Made by a program: the position numbers and the translations under genes. DNA of 64,000 bases, taken from the NCBI GenBank assembly GCA_010094025.1, contig ML991859.1:33642-97641 (forward strand), given 5' to 3'. Shown here piece after piece: positions 54,900 to 64,000 of the stretch. The first letter of the stretch is position 1. Each line of letters begins with the position of its first letter. The DNA comes from Viridothelium virens (lineage: Eukaryota > Ascomycota > Dothideomycetes > Trypetheliales > Trypetheliaceae). The notes under the pieces are model-generated. The model was not told the origin of the DNA, ran no database searches, and saw nothing but the letters and a program-made list of their open reading frames with translations.

Positions 54900-55530
54900 A
54901 TGGAAGAAGCTGAGTTCGGTCAATGCATCAGTCTTGCAAAAGCTAATCTGAAGTAGTCCGGAAATGCCTTCTCAATGCCAATTCATCAGTCATCCCCACA
55001 AATGTCTATAACTGGCAACGCACTCTGACCCGCTTGAAGTTCGATACAACATTAGCACCGCATCTCGAATACACGAACGTCACCATTGGTGTCGCTGATA
55101 ACATGAATCTCGGCTGGTCAATTGTTAATAGTGACAATATCAATGTGCGCTCGAGCTAGACAATCTGCCTTCCACCGGAGCTGTCCCAAACGACGTCGCT
55201 CAACGACTCGCCTGCGTCTTCGGAGCATGCATTCGACCGGATTCAAAAGAACCTTTACTCCCTTCCATCCTAGCTCCTTTCCACGCCTAGCACGACCTTA
55301 CAATGATCTTGTCGATCGCACACTCACGGCAGATGATGACCTTTACCTTTGGCACATGTGCAAGCGGAAGCCTTTGCGTTAGTCGATTGGTGCGCGAGCT
55401 TCATAACGGTCAATCTCCATAGGAGACTGTACATGCGATACGTATTTTCGCAGACGAAGGAAACAGTCACGCTTTGCTTGACGCTGTTGAGTTGGCTTCC
55501 ACCATCTTTAATATAGAATGGAGGGAGTAG
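54900..55530 (+). pseudogene. Decayed gene of unassigned family
   Basis: Protein-like sequence jumps between frames. One frame reads LKFDTTLAPHLEYTNVTIGV and then LGWSIVNSDNINV before a stop. The next reads ELDNLPSTGAVPNDVAQRLACVFG. A third reads ARPYNDLVDRTLTADDDLYLWHM, and a later part reads ETVHAIRIFADEGNSHALLDAVELA. These run in one order on the plus strand and look like one protein broken by at least three frameshifts and stops. I do not recognise the family. No splice pattern was found that repairs it. Confidence 0.4.
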
Positions 55531-55737
55531 GCAAGAACTTTGAGGATGGTGCGTAGGAGATGGCAGAAACGTGTTCAGACTTTGGAGATGAGGTTCTTAA
55601 GGCTTCGTCGGCCGATGAAAGGGTGGAGAGCGTTAACAAAAGTGAGACATAAGGAGTAGGAAAACGGATGAGAGAGGTAAGTCCGCCTTCTTCGCTCTAT
55701 ATGTATGATAGCTGCTTGCAATATACAAATCTCCGAT

Positions 55738-56931
55738 TCAGAGATTGGATCTGACAATGTTGACTTCTGGAAACTCAATACTAGGGTCCTTGAAGAACGA
55801 TCCTTCTTCCTGTCCCTTCAATACATTCCCGAAAAACCCTACGCCCCATCTCCACAGCAGATTCGTCATCCTCACTCCACCAATTGTTCCGATCACCTGT
55901 GCACTGGCCGGTGGAAGTGCGCCTCTCACATCCAAAAGATCTGCTGCCACGACCAGATCTGTAAAAGAATCATGCGCCGTTCCATTGATGACCACCCATT
56001 CTTTACGCGATTCCCAATTATGCCACGACGCATTGAAACTCGGCCCAACCCTGTTTCCCGAGGTCACACTGCCCTCACTCTCAAATATAAACACCGGTAC
56101 CTTCACGGTCTTGTTCAACACCTCTCCTATTAGCGTCCCGTCCATACCCATTGCCCCGACAATCCTCTCATCTGTCGCAGCCGCCAAGATTGCCGTCGTA
56201 CCACCTAGCGAATGTCCCATAATTCCAGCCTTCACCTTTGTTCCATTTACCCCCGCAAATCCTTCCAGCCCAGCTATGCTTCCTTGTTCCACGGCATTTA
56301 GCACGCTCTGAACATCCGCAACTCTCAGCGGCGCAAGCACATCGCCATTGATATAGTCCTGCTGCGCTATTGTGCCATTGCTCTCCTCTGGTGGGTAGTT
56401 ATTGAACGCGAGAGTGCCGTCGGGGAATTCGACGATGGCCGCGTCGTAAGTGTGGTCAATGACGATGACTGTGAAGCCCGAGCTGGCGATGGCGGAGAGG
56501 TAGGTTTGATAGTCATATAAGCTTGCTCCGGCTCCGGGTGAGAAAATTATGAGCGGGGCGTGAGCGGCTGTAAGGGGGGAGGAGGATGGCGACGTGCAAT
56601 TCTGGAGGCGAAGACGGTAGATGGTGCCCGAGGGAACGCCGTAGGTGGTGGAGAGCTGGGTATCGAAGAAAGAGAGGGTGGCGGGTGGCATGTAGGGAAT
56701 GTTGGTTTGAGAGGGACAGGTGAAGTCGGGAGTGAAGACGGGGGCGTACGTGTTGAATAGGAGTCGTCGGAATTGTGGAGTGGGAGCAAGAGTGTCATTG
56801 CGGGACGTTTGGAGGACGTGTGTAGTTATGGAGATCGGATAAGGACCAAGATCGTCAGGAATGGTTGTGAGATTCGAGGCGAGCACAAGAGGAGAGATGC
56901 TGAAAGCGAGAATGCCAAGGAAGAGATGCAT
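55738..56931 (-). CDS. Secreted alpha/beta hydrolase, PAF-acetylhydrolase-like
   Basis: One exon, 397 residues. A signal peptide (HLFLGILAFSISPLVLA) begins at ATG 56931. The nucleophile elbow is GIMGHSLGGTTAILAA with Ser241. The acid is in GAMGMDGTL (Asp264) and the histidine in INGTAHDSF (His320), the layout of platelet-activating-factor acetylhydrolases and related fungal secreted esterases. The oxyanion-region motif IIFSPGAGASLYDYQTYLSAI is typical. Many N-x-S/T sites fit secretion. The true substrate may be a short-chain or phospholipid ester rather than PAF. A TATA-like GTTATATAC lies about 57-64 bases upstream. The gene has a higher GC content than its AT-richer surroundings. Confidence 0.86.
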   Translation of the reverse strand: MHLFLGILAFSISPLVLASNLTTIPDDLGPYPISITTHVLQTSRNDTLAPTPQFRRLLFNTYAPVFTPDFTCPSQTNIPYMPPATLSFFDTQLSTTYGVPSGTIYRLRLQNCTSPSSSPLTAAHAPLIIFSPGAGASLYDYQTYLSAIASSGFTVIVIDHTYDAAIVEFPDGTLAFNNYPPEESNGTIAQQDYINGDVLAPLRVADVQSVLNAVEQGSIAGLEGFAGVNGTKVKAGIMGHSLGGTTAILAAATDERIVGAMGMDGTLIGEVLNKTVKVPVFIFESEGSVTSGNRVGPSFNASWHNWESRKEWVVINGTAHDSFTDLVVAADLLDVRGALPPASAQVIGTIGGVRMTNLLWRWGVGFFGNVLKGQEEGSFFKDPSIEFPEVNIVRSNL

Positions 56932-58600
56932 TTTTATTAATGAATCCGTACGGTTGAATTTCGAGACAAGGGAGATAGAGCTTCAAGTTATATACAAAGG
57001 AAATTTACATTGCGTGCAGTCTCCGAGGGTCGCCTGGAATTCTCATTTCATCTCAGCTGATTATGACACAGCAGATTGCACAGCAATTAGACGCGGGACG
57101 TAATGGAATAAGTCTGTACTACATCCCCTGTTGTGATGTCATACAGATTCGAGATGTATGGATGTTATACGATTGTCACGAATCATACAATAGTAAAAAA
57201 TGTTAAAGCACGTTGAAGGGGGAGGCTGTGTAGCTGACCTTCATTTTAGCCCCCACGTTCACGAAGACGGCGGCCGAAAACAGCAGGCTATGTTCCGGGA
57301 AACCGAGTAAAAAGGATGCAGTACCGAGACATCCAACCTCAACAGAGAGGAACATGGGATTTCTTAAGGTATTATATGATCGTGTGCTGCAGCATCATCT
57401 TCCAGAGCTGAGGACATGGCTATGTAGATACCTGTTTAGGATAAATGAGATTTTCCGTGAGATCTGATTGGTGTATCTCAATATGCAACATTACATGTCT
57501 TCAAGCTAACGCAACTCCAACCACATCGTTATGTGCTCAGACATGAATCTTTATCGTATCTCTTCTCGATCTCCGGACTTTTTGTCCCATGTCTTCTTAC
57601 ACTTGGGTAACTCTACGATGCAATCATAGCACTTGGTATTTGCATTGATCTTTCGCACAGTCGCGCGGGTATCAATGAGTAAGTGCTGTGACTTGTCGTA
57701 GCATTGAAGATGACCTCAACTGTGGTTGACCGTTACTTTGTGGGGCATCTTGGGGTCTTCAGACACTTCTCTAACCATTTGTTACGCACAGCTGCAACGT
57801 TTCTTTCAAGATGAGGCGTGCTCACTTAGAATAGCACTGACAAGGGACGAATGACACGATTTTTAAGCGTTGTAGAACGCCCATAGCAATTCTTATAAAT
57901 GGCTTCGTGACTCTTTGAGATAGCAAGAACAAAGACATTGACGAACAGTGAAATTGCTTTTTCGCCTTTCGTTTTTGAGACTAAGTCACTTTTGCTATTG
58001 AGAACTGTCTATACCTTGCACAGACGACATGAAACATTTATGAAGTCATTGCCCTGGATGTTGAGGATCTGCAGCTCAAATTGTGTAAAGTAAAGCGTGG
58101 GTGGCATGTTGTACTGTATCAAGAACTGCATCCTCGACAAGGCCGCCTCCTAATCAAGATCTGGTCGAATCATAATAAGACAGCAAGTCAAATTGTGTTG
58201 CTTACTATGTACAAAACTCTCGCCTGTGGAGCAAGTTTGATCCCGAAATGATTGCAGTTGAAGCTTAAGAGGTTTTCAGACCTAGGGATGTCCGGTGGTA
58301 CTTGAGCTGAGAGATTTAATTATTGCTTTCAGACCGGTTTCTCGTAAGGCACATCTCGTTTCGAAGCCTGCAAAACGTTTGGTGAGAGGCACGAGAGGTA
58401 AGTGATGATCATAAGGTACTACAAGCTCAGCTTCTACGAGCGCGGGGAACGGTTGGGATGGTTCCGCTTCTTACGCCATCTCATCTCGTTACAATCCCAT
58501 CTTCATCCTTCAGCATCTGATGAGCTGCCAGTATCTGCAATTGACTCGCAAGCTCCATCTACTGCCCGCTTGAATGTGTACTCTTTACAGTAACCCATAA
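56932..58600. other. 1.7-kb spacer, no gene recognised
   Basis: Few and short frames on either strand (58402-58593 is the longest at right). No motif or repeat recognised. Confidence 0.4.
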
Positions 58601-58689
58601 TTGAGAGATCAGCGTTTTTGGCATTACCCGAGATATAAATCCTGTCAAACCGATTCCTTCAAGTGCCTGAAGATTAGATCTCTGTCAAA

Positions 58690-58870
58690 CATACCAACCA
58701 CTCTTATTTTCGGCGGCTCCAGCAAAGTCGCTCGCCATCTAATCCGCCAACTCGTCGTGCAATTCCACACCGCTCACAGCATGATACGTAATCCCTCGCA
58801 ATCCTCCGACCTCCAATCCCTCAGCGCAAAGCTCATCATGCAATCTATCGGGTCGCGTGGTGCTGAGTGA
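58690..58870 (+). pseudogene. Relic of an NAD(P)-binding (atypical SDR) gene
   Basis: About 60 codons read as a Rossmann-fold N-terminus: TLIFGGSSKVARHLIRQLV with a GGSSKVA nucleotide loop, then HSMIRNPSQSSDLQSLSAKL. This is the usual start of fungal NAD(P)H-binding proteins that resemble YwnB/NmrA. The frame stops at 58870, and the expected further 180 or so residues cannot be followed. Only the first part of a roughly 250-residue protein is left, so a truncated relic is the best call. Confidence 0.5.
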
Positions 58871-60587
58871 TCAACGGAGATAAAATGTGGAAGCGCGCAC
58901 GGCATACTTTCCATCACATGAAGTTCCATGCTAATGACGATGATGCTGTCGCTAGCGGATGTACCCTCTGAATCCAGATCGCAAAAGCTAGCAAACTCGA
59001 CAGGCTTCTCACGTTCGTCGATCTCAGCTCCTCCAGAGGACCACAAACTCTAAGCGATAGACTCAGGGCTCTTGTTTCGATGACGGCACCCTACGTTCCT
59101 CTTTTCACGAAGCCCCCGATTTTATCAGCGACCTTCCCTCCTCAACAAACCTCTTCAGTCTCCTCCGCTTCAGCCTTCGCTACCTCAATTCTCCTGGCGA
59201 TCTTCTCGATTACCTTCACGGGAAGCCTCGGCTTCCACCTTCGCTGACCTCTTCCCCCGCTTCCACCTCCGACGCGTCTTTCAGACTAGTGCGTTGCTGG
59301 ACAACGAACACATTTTGGCTTGGAGGAGGAACACGGAAAATGGCATGAGGAGCTTGTGGTGAGACGAGGGAGCTCTTGCTGGATGTCTCATATCCCGATA
59401 CCTCTGGCTCTCTGGGAAGGGGGTTGAAGGGTCATTTTGGACGTATAGACCCTCTTGAAGCAAGCTGTCCTTTGAGTTCGTGCGAAAAGGTTATCCAATT
59501 TGCGATGCTTGCTGGTCATCTCAAATCAATTGGAAGTTGAGAATGGCTTGAGATCTTTTAGGCGCTCTCGTCAGATTGAGAATGGCTTGCGAAAGTCATA
59601 CATCAGCCGTGCGAAAGTCATGAATCAGCTTGCGATAAGGTTGATTCCAACCTGGAACAAAATCGTCGGTCTTTGCATACAAGCCTTTGCTGACCCAAGG
59701 GCAGCCAACCGATTCAAGCGAATCTGCCGGGTAAATTGAGCTACTCGACAGTACAATCGTGCGCCGTTTCCTATCCTTCCATGGCTGGACTTCCTGTACC
59801 GACCTTGGGCGTGCCGCTTCTAGTACTGGCAATGGATGAGTTTGCAGCACCAATATCAGTTGCGCCGCTTTAGCGAGAATTTGCCATTCTTGCACGAGAC
59901 GTGGCCACAATGTTGCTTACCCGAAGCATTGCAATTCGAGCTGCGGCCTCCAAGAGTAGACAAACCTTGCCATTAAGCGTATCTGTGAAAAAGCGATAGG
60001 ATTCAGACGTCAGACCCGGACCGGAAAGAGCCTCATCTCTCATCACTTGCACGTTTCACTGACATCTTAAAGACTTTCAACCGGTTGGTTTTGTAAACAT
60101 ACATCTCTGTTACAGACGCTCACTCTAAGCAGGGCATTCCGATATCTTGCGCTGTGTTCGGCAGACGTTGGATACACTTATCATGTCCATAAACAAAAGA
60201 TGGATTGTCCGCAATGCTCCAATGCTCACCATCGAATGAACCTCAACAAAGCTATCTCCGAGACAAAGGCTTACAACAGCGAACTTCACGAAATCGTCAA
60301 ACTTTATGCGGATTACGACTGCAATGGAACTGCTCCTGCGGAACACGTCTCCTGTGTGGCGATGAAGTCCAGAAATCACGTTCAGATAGTAGAACGCCCC
60401 ATTGAGAAGGAACGTTGTATCTGTGGCGACAATTCCCAGTATGATGAATGTGCCTTGCTTGTCTGGCGACGGGATGACCTCAGGCATTGATGTACAGCTG
60501 TATTAAGATTTCATACTCCGTGGCTGTGGCTATCAGTTAGTATCATGTTGTCATGGAGTGAGACTATGTGTCATTATGGTCACGTGC
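58871..60587. other. Gene-poor stretch with unassigned small frames
   Basis: Frames at 59596-59910 (-), 59870-60052 (-) and 60200-60490 (+) are not recognised. The last has paired cysteines (CPQC, and CICG followed by DEC) and 96 codons, but no family match is apparent. Short imperfect repeats based on GAGAATGGCTTG and GCGAAAGTCAT lie at about 59538-59640. Confidence 0.35.
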
Positions 60588-60966
60588 CTACGATGAGTTG
60601 AGAGGGATGAGACGAGAACTTCGGAGGCTGCTTGTCTGGAGGCCAGCCATGTCTTCGTCTAGAGCTGTTCGCACGGTCCTGGCCTTATCGATGGCCTTCT
60701 CGGCCCAGCAGCGACCCTGCCACGTCGTATCTCGCTCGGCCAGTTCTTTACGTGCCTTGATTCTGAGCGGGACCACGACACTTCCGTCGCCTCAGGTGCA
60801 TCTGTGCCTCCGCCATGGCATTGACAGAGACGGACACTTCGGCTTCATATTGGACGAGGGACCAAGGATCCCTACGTGACGTCGCGCCGTCCGGGTGACT
60901 TTCGCGTGTGGCACGGAGACTCAATACCCAGAAACCATCAAGATACGCTCGCTCTAGGGACGTCAA
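60588..60966 (-). pseudogene. Two overlapping frames of one apparently frameshifted small protein
   Basis: Minus frames 60966-60748 and 60776-60588 overlap by 29 bases. Together they look like one charged helical protein: SLVQYEAEVSVSVNAMAEAQ in the first and KARKELAERDTTWQGRCWAE in the second. A single frameshift near 60760 would join them. No family recognised. It may be the distal part of the broken gene at 61086-61653. Confidence 0.3.
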
Positions 60967-61085
60967 TCTTTCCTGACGCTCTGGGCCCGAGAGCTAAGGC
61001 ACCAGTCCCTAGTAGTCGTTAATATATCTTCATTAGGCAGATCCTCCTTGGGAGAATCCTCAGAACAATCATCTCCTCATTCAAA

Positions 61086-61653
61086 TCAAGCATTCCCACT
61101 TTCATCTCGTTGATGCGCATTGGCTTGCGGGTCGCTCGCGCTGATTTGAACGACGATTTCAGTGTGTTCACGGACAACCCGGATTGCCTGCCGAAGAGAA
61201 TCCTGAATCGTCTCATTCTTCTCTACCGCCTTGCCATCATTCTCGAGAGCTTTCTTGAGAAGCGGGGTTTGATCCCGCAATGACCGTGTTGTCGTATCCA
61301 TCTTACACTTGAAGTCGCGCTGGACTTCCTCCAGCTTAAGCAGAAACGCCGCCAACTCCCTAACCGACATCAGAACCTCGACACATTAGACAGAGGGGTT
61401 CCTTAGACTCACGTTCATTGTCGAACCTCTTACCCTGTAGGAACTCATCAATGCGCCGCTTGCTCTGCGCAAGCGCCTCCAGCCCGGAATCGATCATCCT
61501 CACCCACTCGCGCCTGACGCTGCCATCGTTGGTCACGATATTGGAGCCGATCCTCTTCCATTCTTCAAATGTTGATTTTAGGCATCCGAGGCCCGCATAG
61601 CCAGAGGAGAATCTGGACTCGAGCATTGGGTTTTGAGGGGTCCTCTTTTTCAT
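61086..61653 (-). pseudogene. Coiled-coil hypothetical protein, broken, beside the subtelomeric repeat
   Basis: Part one (61653 down to about 61413) contains STFEEWKRIGSNIVTNDGS and SGLEALAQSKRRIDEFLQGK. Part two (61370-61086) contains AAFLLKLEEVQRDFKCKMDT and LLKKALENDGKAVEKNETIQ, a likely coiled coil. The obvious intron (GTGAGT donor at 61412, TTAG acceptor) does not keep frame. Only a weak GTTCGA donor would. Upstream sequence in another frame (PEAGELLRSLHERLHEKEDPS) also looks coding, so at least one more frameshift is present. The likely 5' end runs into the telomere-like block at 61729. Family unknown. Confidence 0.4.
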
Positions 61654-61728
61654 GGAGTCGTTCGTGGAGAGAGCGGAGGAGTTCTCCTGCCTCCGGGAGA
61701 TATGACGGCTGTTCCGATCCTGTTTCTT

Positions 61729-61810
61729 CTAACCTATATGGGGCGAAGGACTCTTATAAGGGTCCTTTGCTTTTGTTAGCAAAATAGGGTTAGGGTTAAC
61801 ACGACAGGGG
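61729..61810. repeat. 82-bp telomere-like direct repeat, copy 1
   Basis: Begins CTAACCTATATGGGGCGAAG, includes AAGGGTCCTTTGCTTTTGTT and two TTAGGG-like units (ATAGGGTTAGGGTTA), and ends ACGACAGGGG. Copy 2 lies exactly 2190 bases to the right and differs at one visible position (61799 A against 63989 G). Truncated echoes (GTAGGGTCCTTTG) follow at 61811-61840. Confidence 0.9.
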
Positions 61811-62042
61811 GTAGGGTCCTTTGGTAGGGTCCTTTGCTTTTAACCTTGTCCAAATCACTCCAAATTTTAACAGCTTACAAAGCAAGCTAAAATAAGCATT
61901 TTTTATTAATTAACCACTATCATAAACTGATTCCTTTAATAAGAAAAACAGTAATTAGGGTTAAAGTGGAATTTTTTTGATGGGGTGATGCGGCCGCATA
62001 GCTGCACTGTGCGGCAGGCTGAGTTAGCAGCAACCACTACAG

Positions 62043-62100
62043 CAACCACCATAGCACAATATGTTCAGCAGCAACCACCACAGCACAATATGTTTAGCAG
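62043..62100 (+). repeat. 29-bp tandem duplication
   Basis: Units 62043-62071 and 62072-62100, beginning CAACCACCA and ending TTCAGCAG or TTTAGCAG. They differ at two positions (T/C and C/T). Confidence 0.85.
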
Positions 62101-62265
62101 CGTACGCAGCAGCGACTCGAATAGCGCCTCCAGCAGTTAATTAAGTAGGGCTAATTTAGCAGCTATTTGAATGATAGTTGGAGCAGCAAATCCAGTAGCA
62201 GTTCAGCAGCAAGTCAAACAGTATACTGAACTGTTGATTGAACAGCCAATTAAGCATTAAATAGG

Positions 62266-62325
62266 CAGCTAATTCAGCAGCCAATTCAGCAGCCAATTCA
62301 GCAGCTAATACAGCAGCTGATTTAG
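62266..62325 (+). repeat. 12-bp minisatellite, five units
   Basis: Five consecutive 12-mers of the form CAGC(T/C)AATTCAG at 62266-62277, 62278-62289, 62290-62301, 62302-62313 and 62314-62325. The second and third are identical; the last two are diverged. Confidence 0.85.
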
Positions 62326-62515
62326 AAGTAAGTCCAGTAGCACAGCTAGCAGCTATTCAGACAATGAGTGGAGCAGCAAGTTAGGCAGCAAACTGAGCAG
62401 CATATCCAGCAGTGAATTGAGCAGCAGATTAGCAGCAGATTGAGCAGGAGTCTAAGCAGCTGATTTATTAATGATTTAAAGCACAATTGGAACAGTAATT
62501 GAGTTATAATAGAGT

Positions 62516-62587
62516 AGCTAATTAAGCAGCACGTCTAGCAGCTAATTAAGCAGCACATCCAGCAGCCAGTTAAGGAGCACATCCAAC
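62516..62587 (+). repeat. 24-bp tandem repeat, three units
   Basis: Units 62516-62539, 62540-62563 and 62564-62587, each AGC(T/C)A(A/G)TTAAG followed by (C/G)AGCAC(A/G)TC and C/T-rich ends. It appears to be a higher-order form of the same 12-bp AGC-based word. Confidence 0.8.
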
Positions 62588-63918
62588 AGCAAATTAAATA
62601 GCTAATTTATTAGCCTAATTAATAGCTACTTTAAAGCCCTAATAGCCACCTAATATTTTAACCATATTACGGCGTATGAGGTAATTATTTGGTAAAGCAT
62701 ATTAGTATGCAATATAACCCAGTTAAATTAAGAGTTATTTAAAAGGGAAATAGCATTAAATAACAGCTTTAATAGCAACAGTAATTATTATAAAGGTTTA
62801 GAACTGGCTTAATGTTATTTAATTACTTAATAAGTTTGAGGTTCTTACCGCAGTTAATTAGCTAATTAGCTAACTCCTGCTATATATAAATAGTATTTAA
62901 TATTAATTTTAGCCTAAACAGTATTATTTTATATGCCGCAATTAACAAGTTTTTAAACAGCATTTATAAGATAGTTATTAATAATCTATTAGCGGATAGC
63001 AGGGTGAATCCAGTAAGCATAAAGGAGTAACAGTTTAACAGCAATTTAAAATATATACTAAATCTGTTTATTGCCAGCGCTTTTTCCTTAATTATTATAA
63101 ATCCTAATATTTCGCTGTATAATACCCTAAGCAGGCTATAGCAGAGTAAGCACCAGCCCTACCTCTAGCAGAAGCATAACAATAAGCATAAGAGGCAGCT
63201 AATTATTAATTTCAGCAGCTGCAGTAAAAAATAGCTAATATTATCCAGCCATGGGAGCAGTGTGACGCTAATCCATGGCTATAATAGACTGGATGGCATC
63301 CATATTTAGAAGGATTTAGCCGGGAGGAGCTGATTATAGTTATATAAAAGCTTGAGTTAAATAATAAGGATTAAGCTAGCGGGAGATAATTCCATTAGCA
63401 TTAATATTAGAGTAAGCAGGATACAGCAGTAGCTAAGCTAGGGCAATAAGAGAAGATTACTGCAGCGGTTTAGCAAGCAATAAGCAATATTGCATAGATT
63501 TGTTAACAAACTATAGCTATTAAAGTAGGCATATCTATTCAATTAGAAGCGGTTTGGGATTAGGCTTAGCAGACCTAATATCAGCTATTAGAGGTGTATA
63601 TAGATGCGGATTAGGTGGAGAAATAGCAGCTATAGAATAAAATATTAATATTTTTTGTTTAAACACAAGGTAAGCACAATTAGGATAGCCCTTAGTACAA
63701 ATTTACATAGCCACAGTATTAAGTATTTTAATAAATAATGTATAAAGCTCGCAAAGTTGTTTACTGTCTATCCACAGTAGGTGGTTAAGTAGGCAATGGA
63801 GTAAGCAATTTAGCAGGTAATCCAGCAGTTTAATAGAGCAGCAGTCCGTATGTTAATAGCAAGCAAGAAAATAAAGCAGATAAGGCAGCAGCTACTAAGC
63901 TAGATAATAATAAACCCC

Positions 63919-64000
63919 CTAACCTATATGGGGCGAAGGACTCTTATAAGGGTCCTTTGCTTTTGTTAGCAAAATAGGGTTAGGGTTAGCACGACAGGGG
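63919..64000. repeat. 82-bp telomere-like direct repeat, copy 2 (runs to window end)
   Basis: Same orientation as copy 1 and 2190 bases away, again with a short TTAGGG run. Because it reaches the window end, the true repeat may be longer. This suggests the window stops inside a tandem subtelomeric array. Confidence 0.9.

Larger units (their letters stand above)
61850..63915. repeat. AT-rich, gene-free subtelomeric unit
   Basis: About 2 kb dominated by TTAA, TAAT and AGCAGC words with few CpG and no open frame of note. Composition differs sharply from the rest of the window. Short protein-like remnants (for example around 63290-63350) are riddled with stops. It could be a repeat-induced-point-mutated or otherwise decayed element, but CpA is still common in the CAG words, so classical RIP is not clear by eye. 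Confidence 0.7.

Noticed and set aside
62266-62587. Regularly spaced repeats as a possible CRISPR array
   Set aside because: Units are directly adjacent without unique spacers and the genome is eukaryotic; this is a minisatellite.
1-64000. tRNA or rRNA genes
   Set aside because: No tRNA-like A-box/B-box pair or rRNA stretch was noticed by eye; a covariance-model scan was not possible.

Overview
The window looks like the end region of a chromosome from a filamentous ascomycete (Pezizomycotina). Most protein genes are interrupted by short introns of about 46-140 bases, usually with GTAAGT-like donors. The products are typically fungal: Cox10, Rpn2, a Cet1-type RNA triphosphatase, a Zn2Cys6 regulator, DHA1-type MFS and ABCB transporters, glucuronoyl esterase and BBE-like oxidase. 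Short TTAGGG runs occur only at the right end. Class or genus cannot be fixed from the sequence; Leotiomycetes is only a guess.

Layout. 0.8-18.4 kb is a housekeeping block: pyruvate kinase, a small four-span membrane protein, heme A pathway farnesyltransferase COX10, proteasome subunit RPN2, glutamine-dependent NAD+ synthetase, a GST-like gene broken by one in-frame TGA, and the mRNA-capping triphosphatase. A 3.5-kb stretch without a recognisable gene follows. 21.9-31.6 kb holds a cupin, a short-chain dehydrogenase, an alkaline ceramidase, an MFS drug transporter, mitochondrial succinyl-CoA:3-ketoacid CoA-transferase and an AhpD-like protein. 31.8-37.7 kb holds a Zn2Cys6 regulator, a zinc-type MDR-family enoyl reductase and a ketopantoate-reductase-like enzyme. 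37.9-56.9 kb holds secreted or export functions typical of accessory DNA: type-B carboxylesterase, full-size ABCB transporter, CE15 glucuronoyl esterase, BBE-like flavin oxidase and a PAF-acetylhydrolase-like hydrolase, with long empty spacers. From about 54.8 kb on there are gene relics. From 61.7 kb to the end lies AT-rich subtelomeric DNA with a 12-bp-based minisatellite, bracketed by two direct copies of an 82-bp telomere-like block 2190 bp apart.

The genes fall into a core-metabolism block and an accessory block. There is no polyketide synthase, NRPS or terpene synthase backbone, so this is not a classical secondary-metabolite cluster. The SCOT, AhpD-like, Zn2Cys6, reductase and transporter run (25.9-37.7 kb) could be a small catabolic or detoxification neighbourhood, but that is inference.

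The main surprises are in gene structure. The NAD+ synthetase gene reads as 11 exons including two of 11 bp and two of 22 bp. Three introns appear to be GC-AG with GCAAGT donors (NAD+ synthetase, ceramidase, CoA-transferase). Three introns are multiples of three without stops and so hide inside open frames. All spliced models below were worked out by eye from frame continuity and family conservation and have no transcript support.
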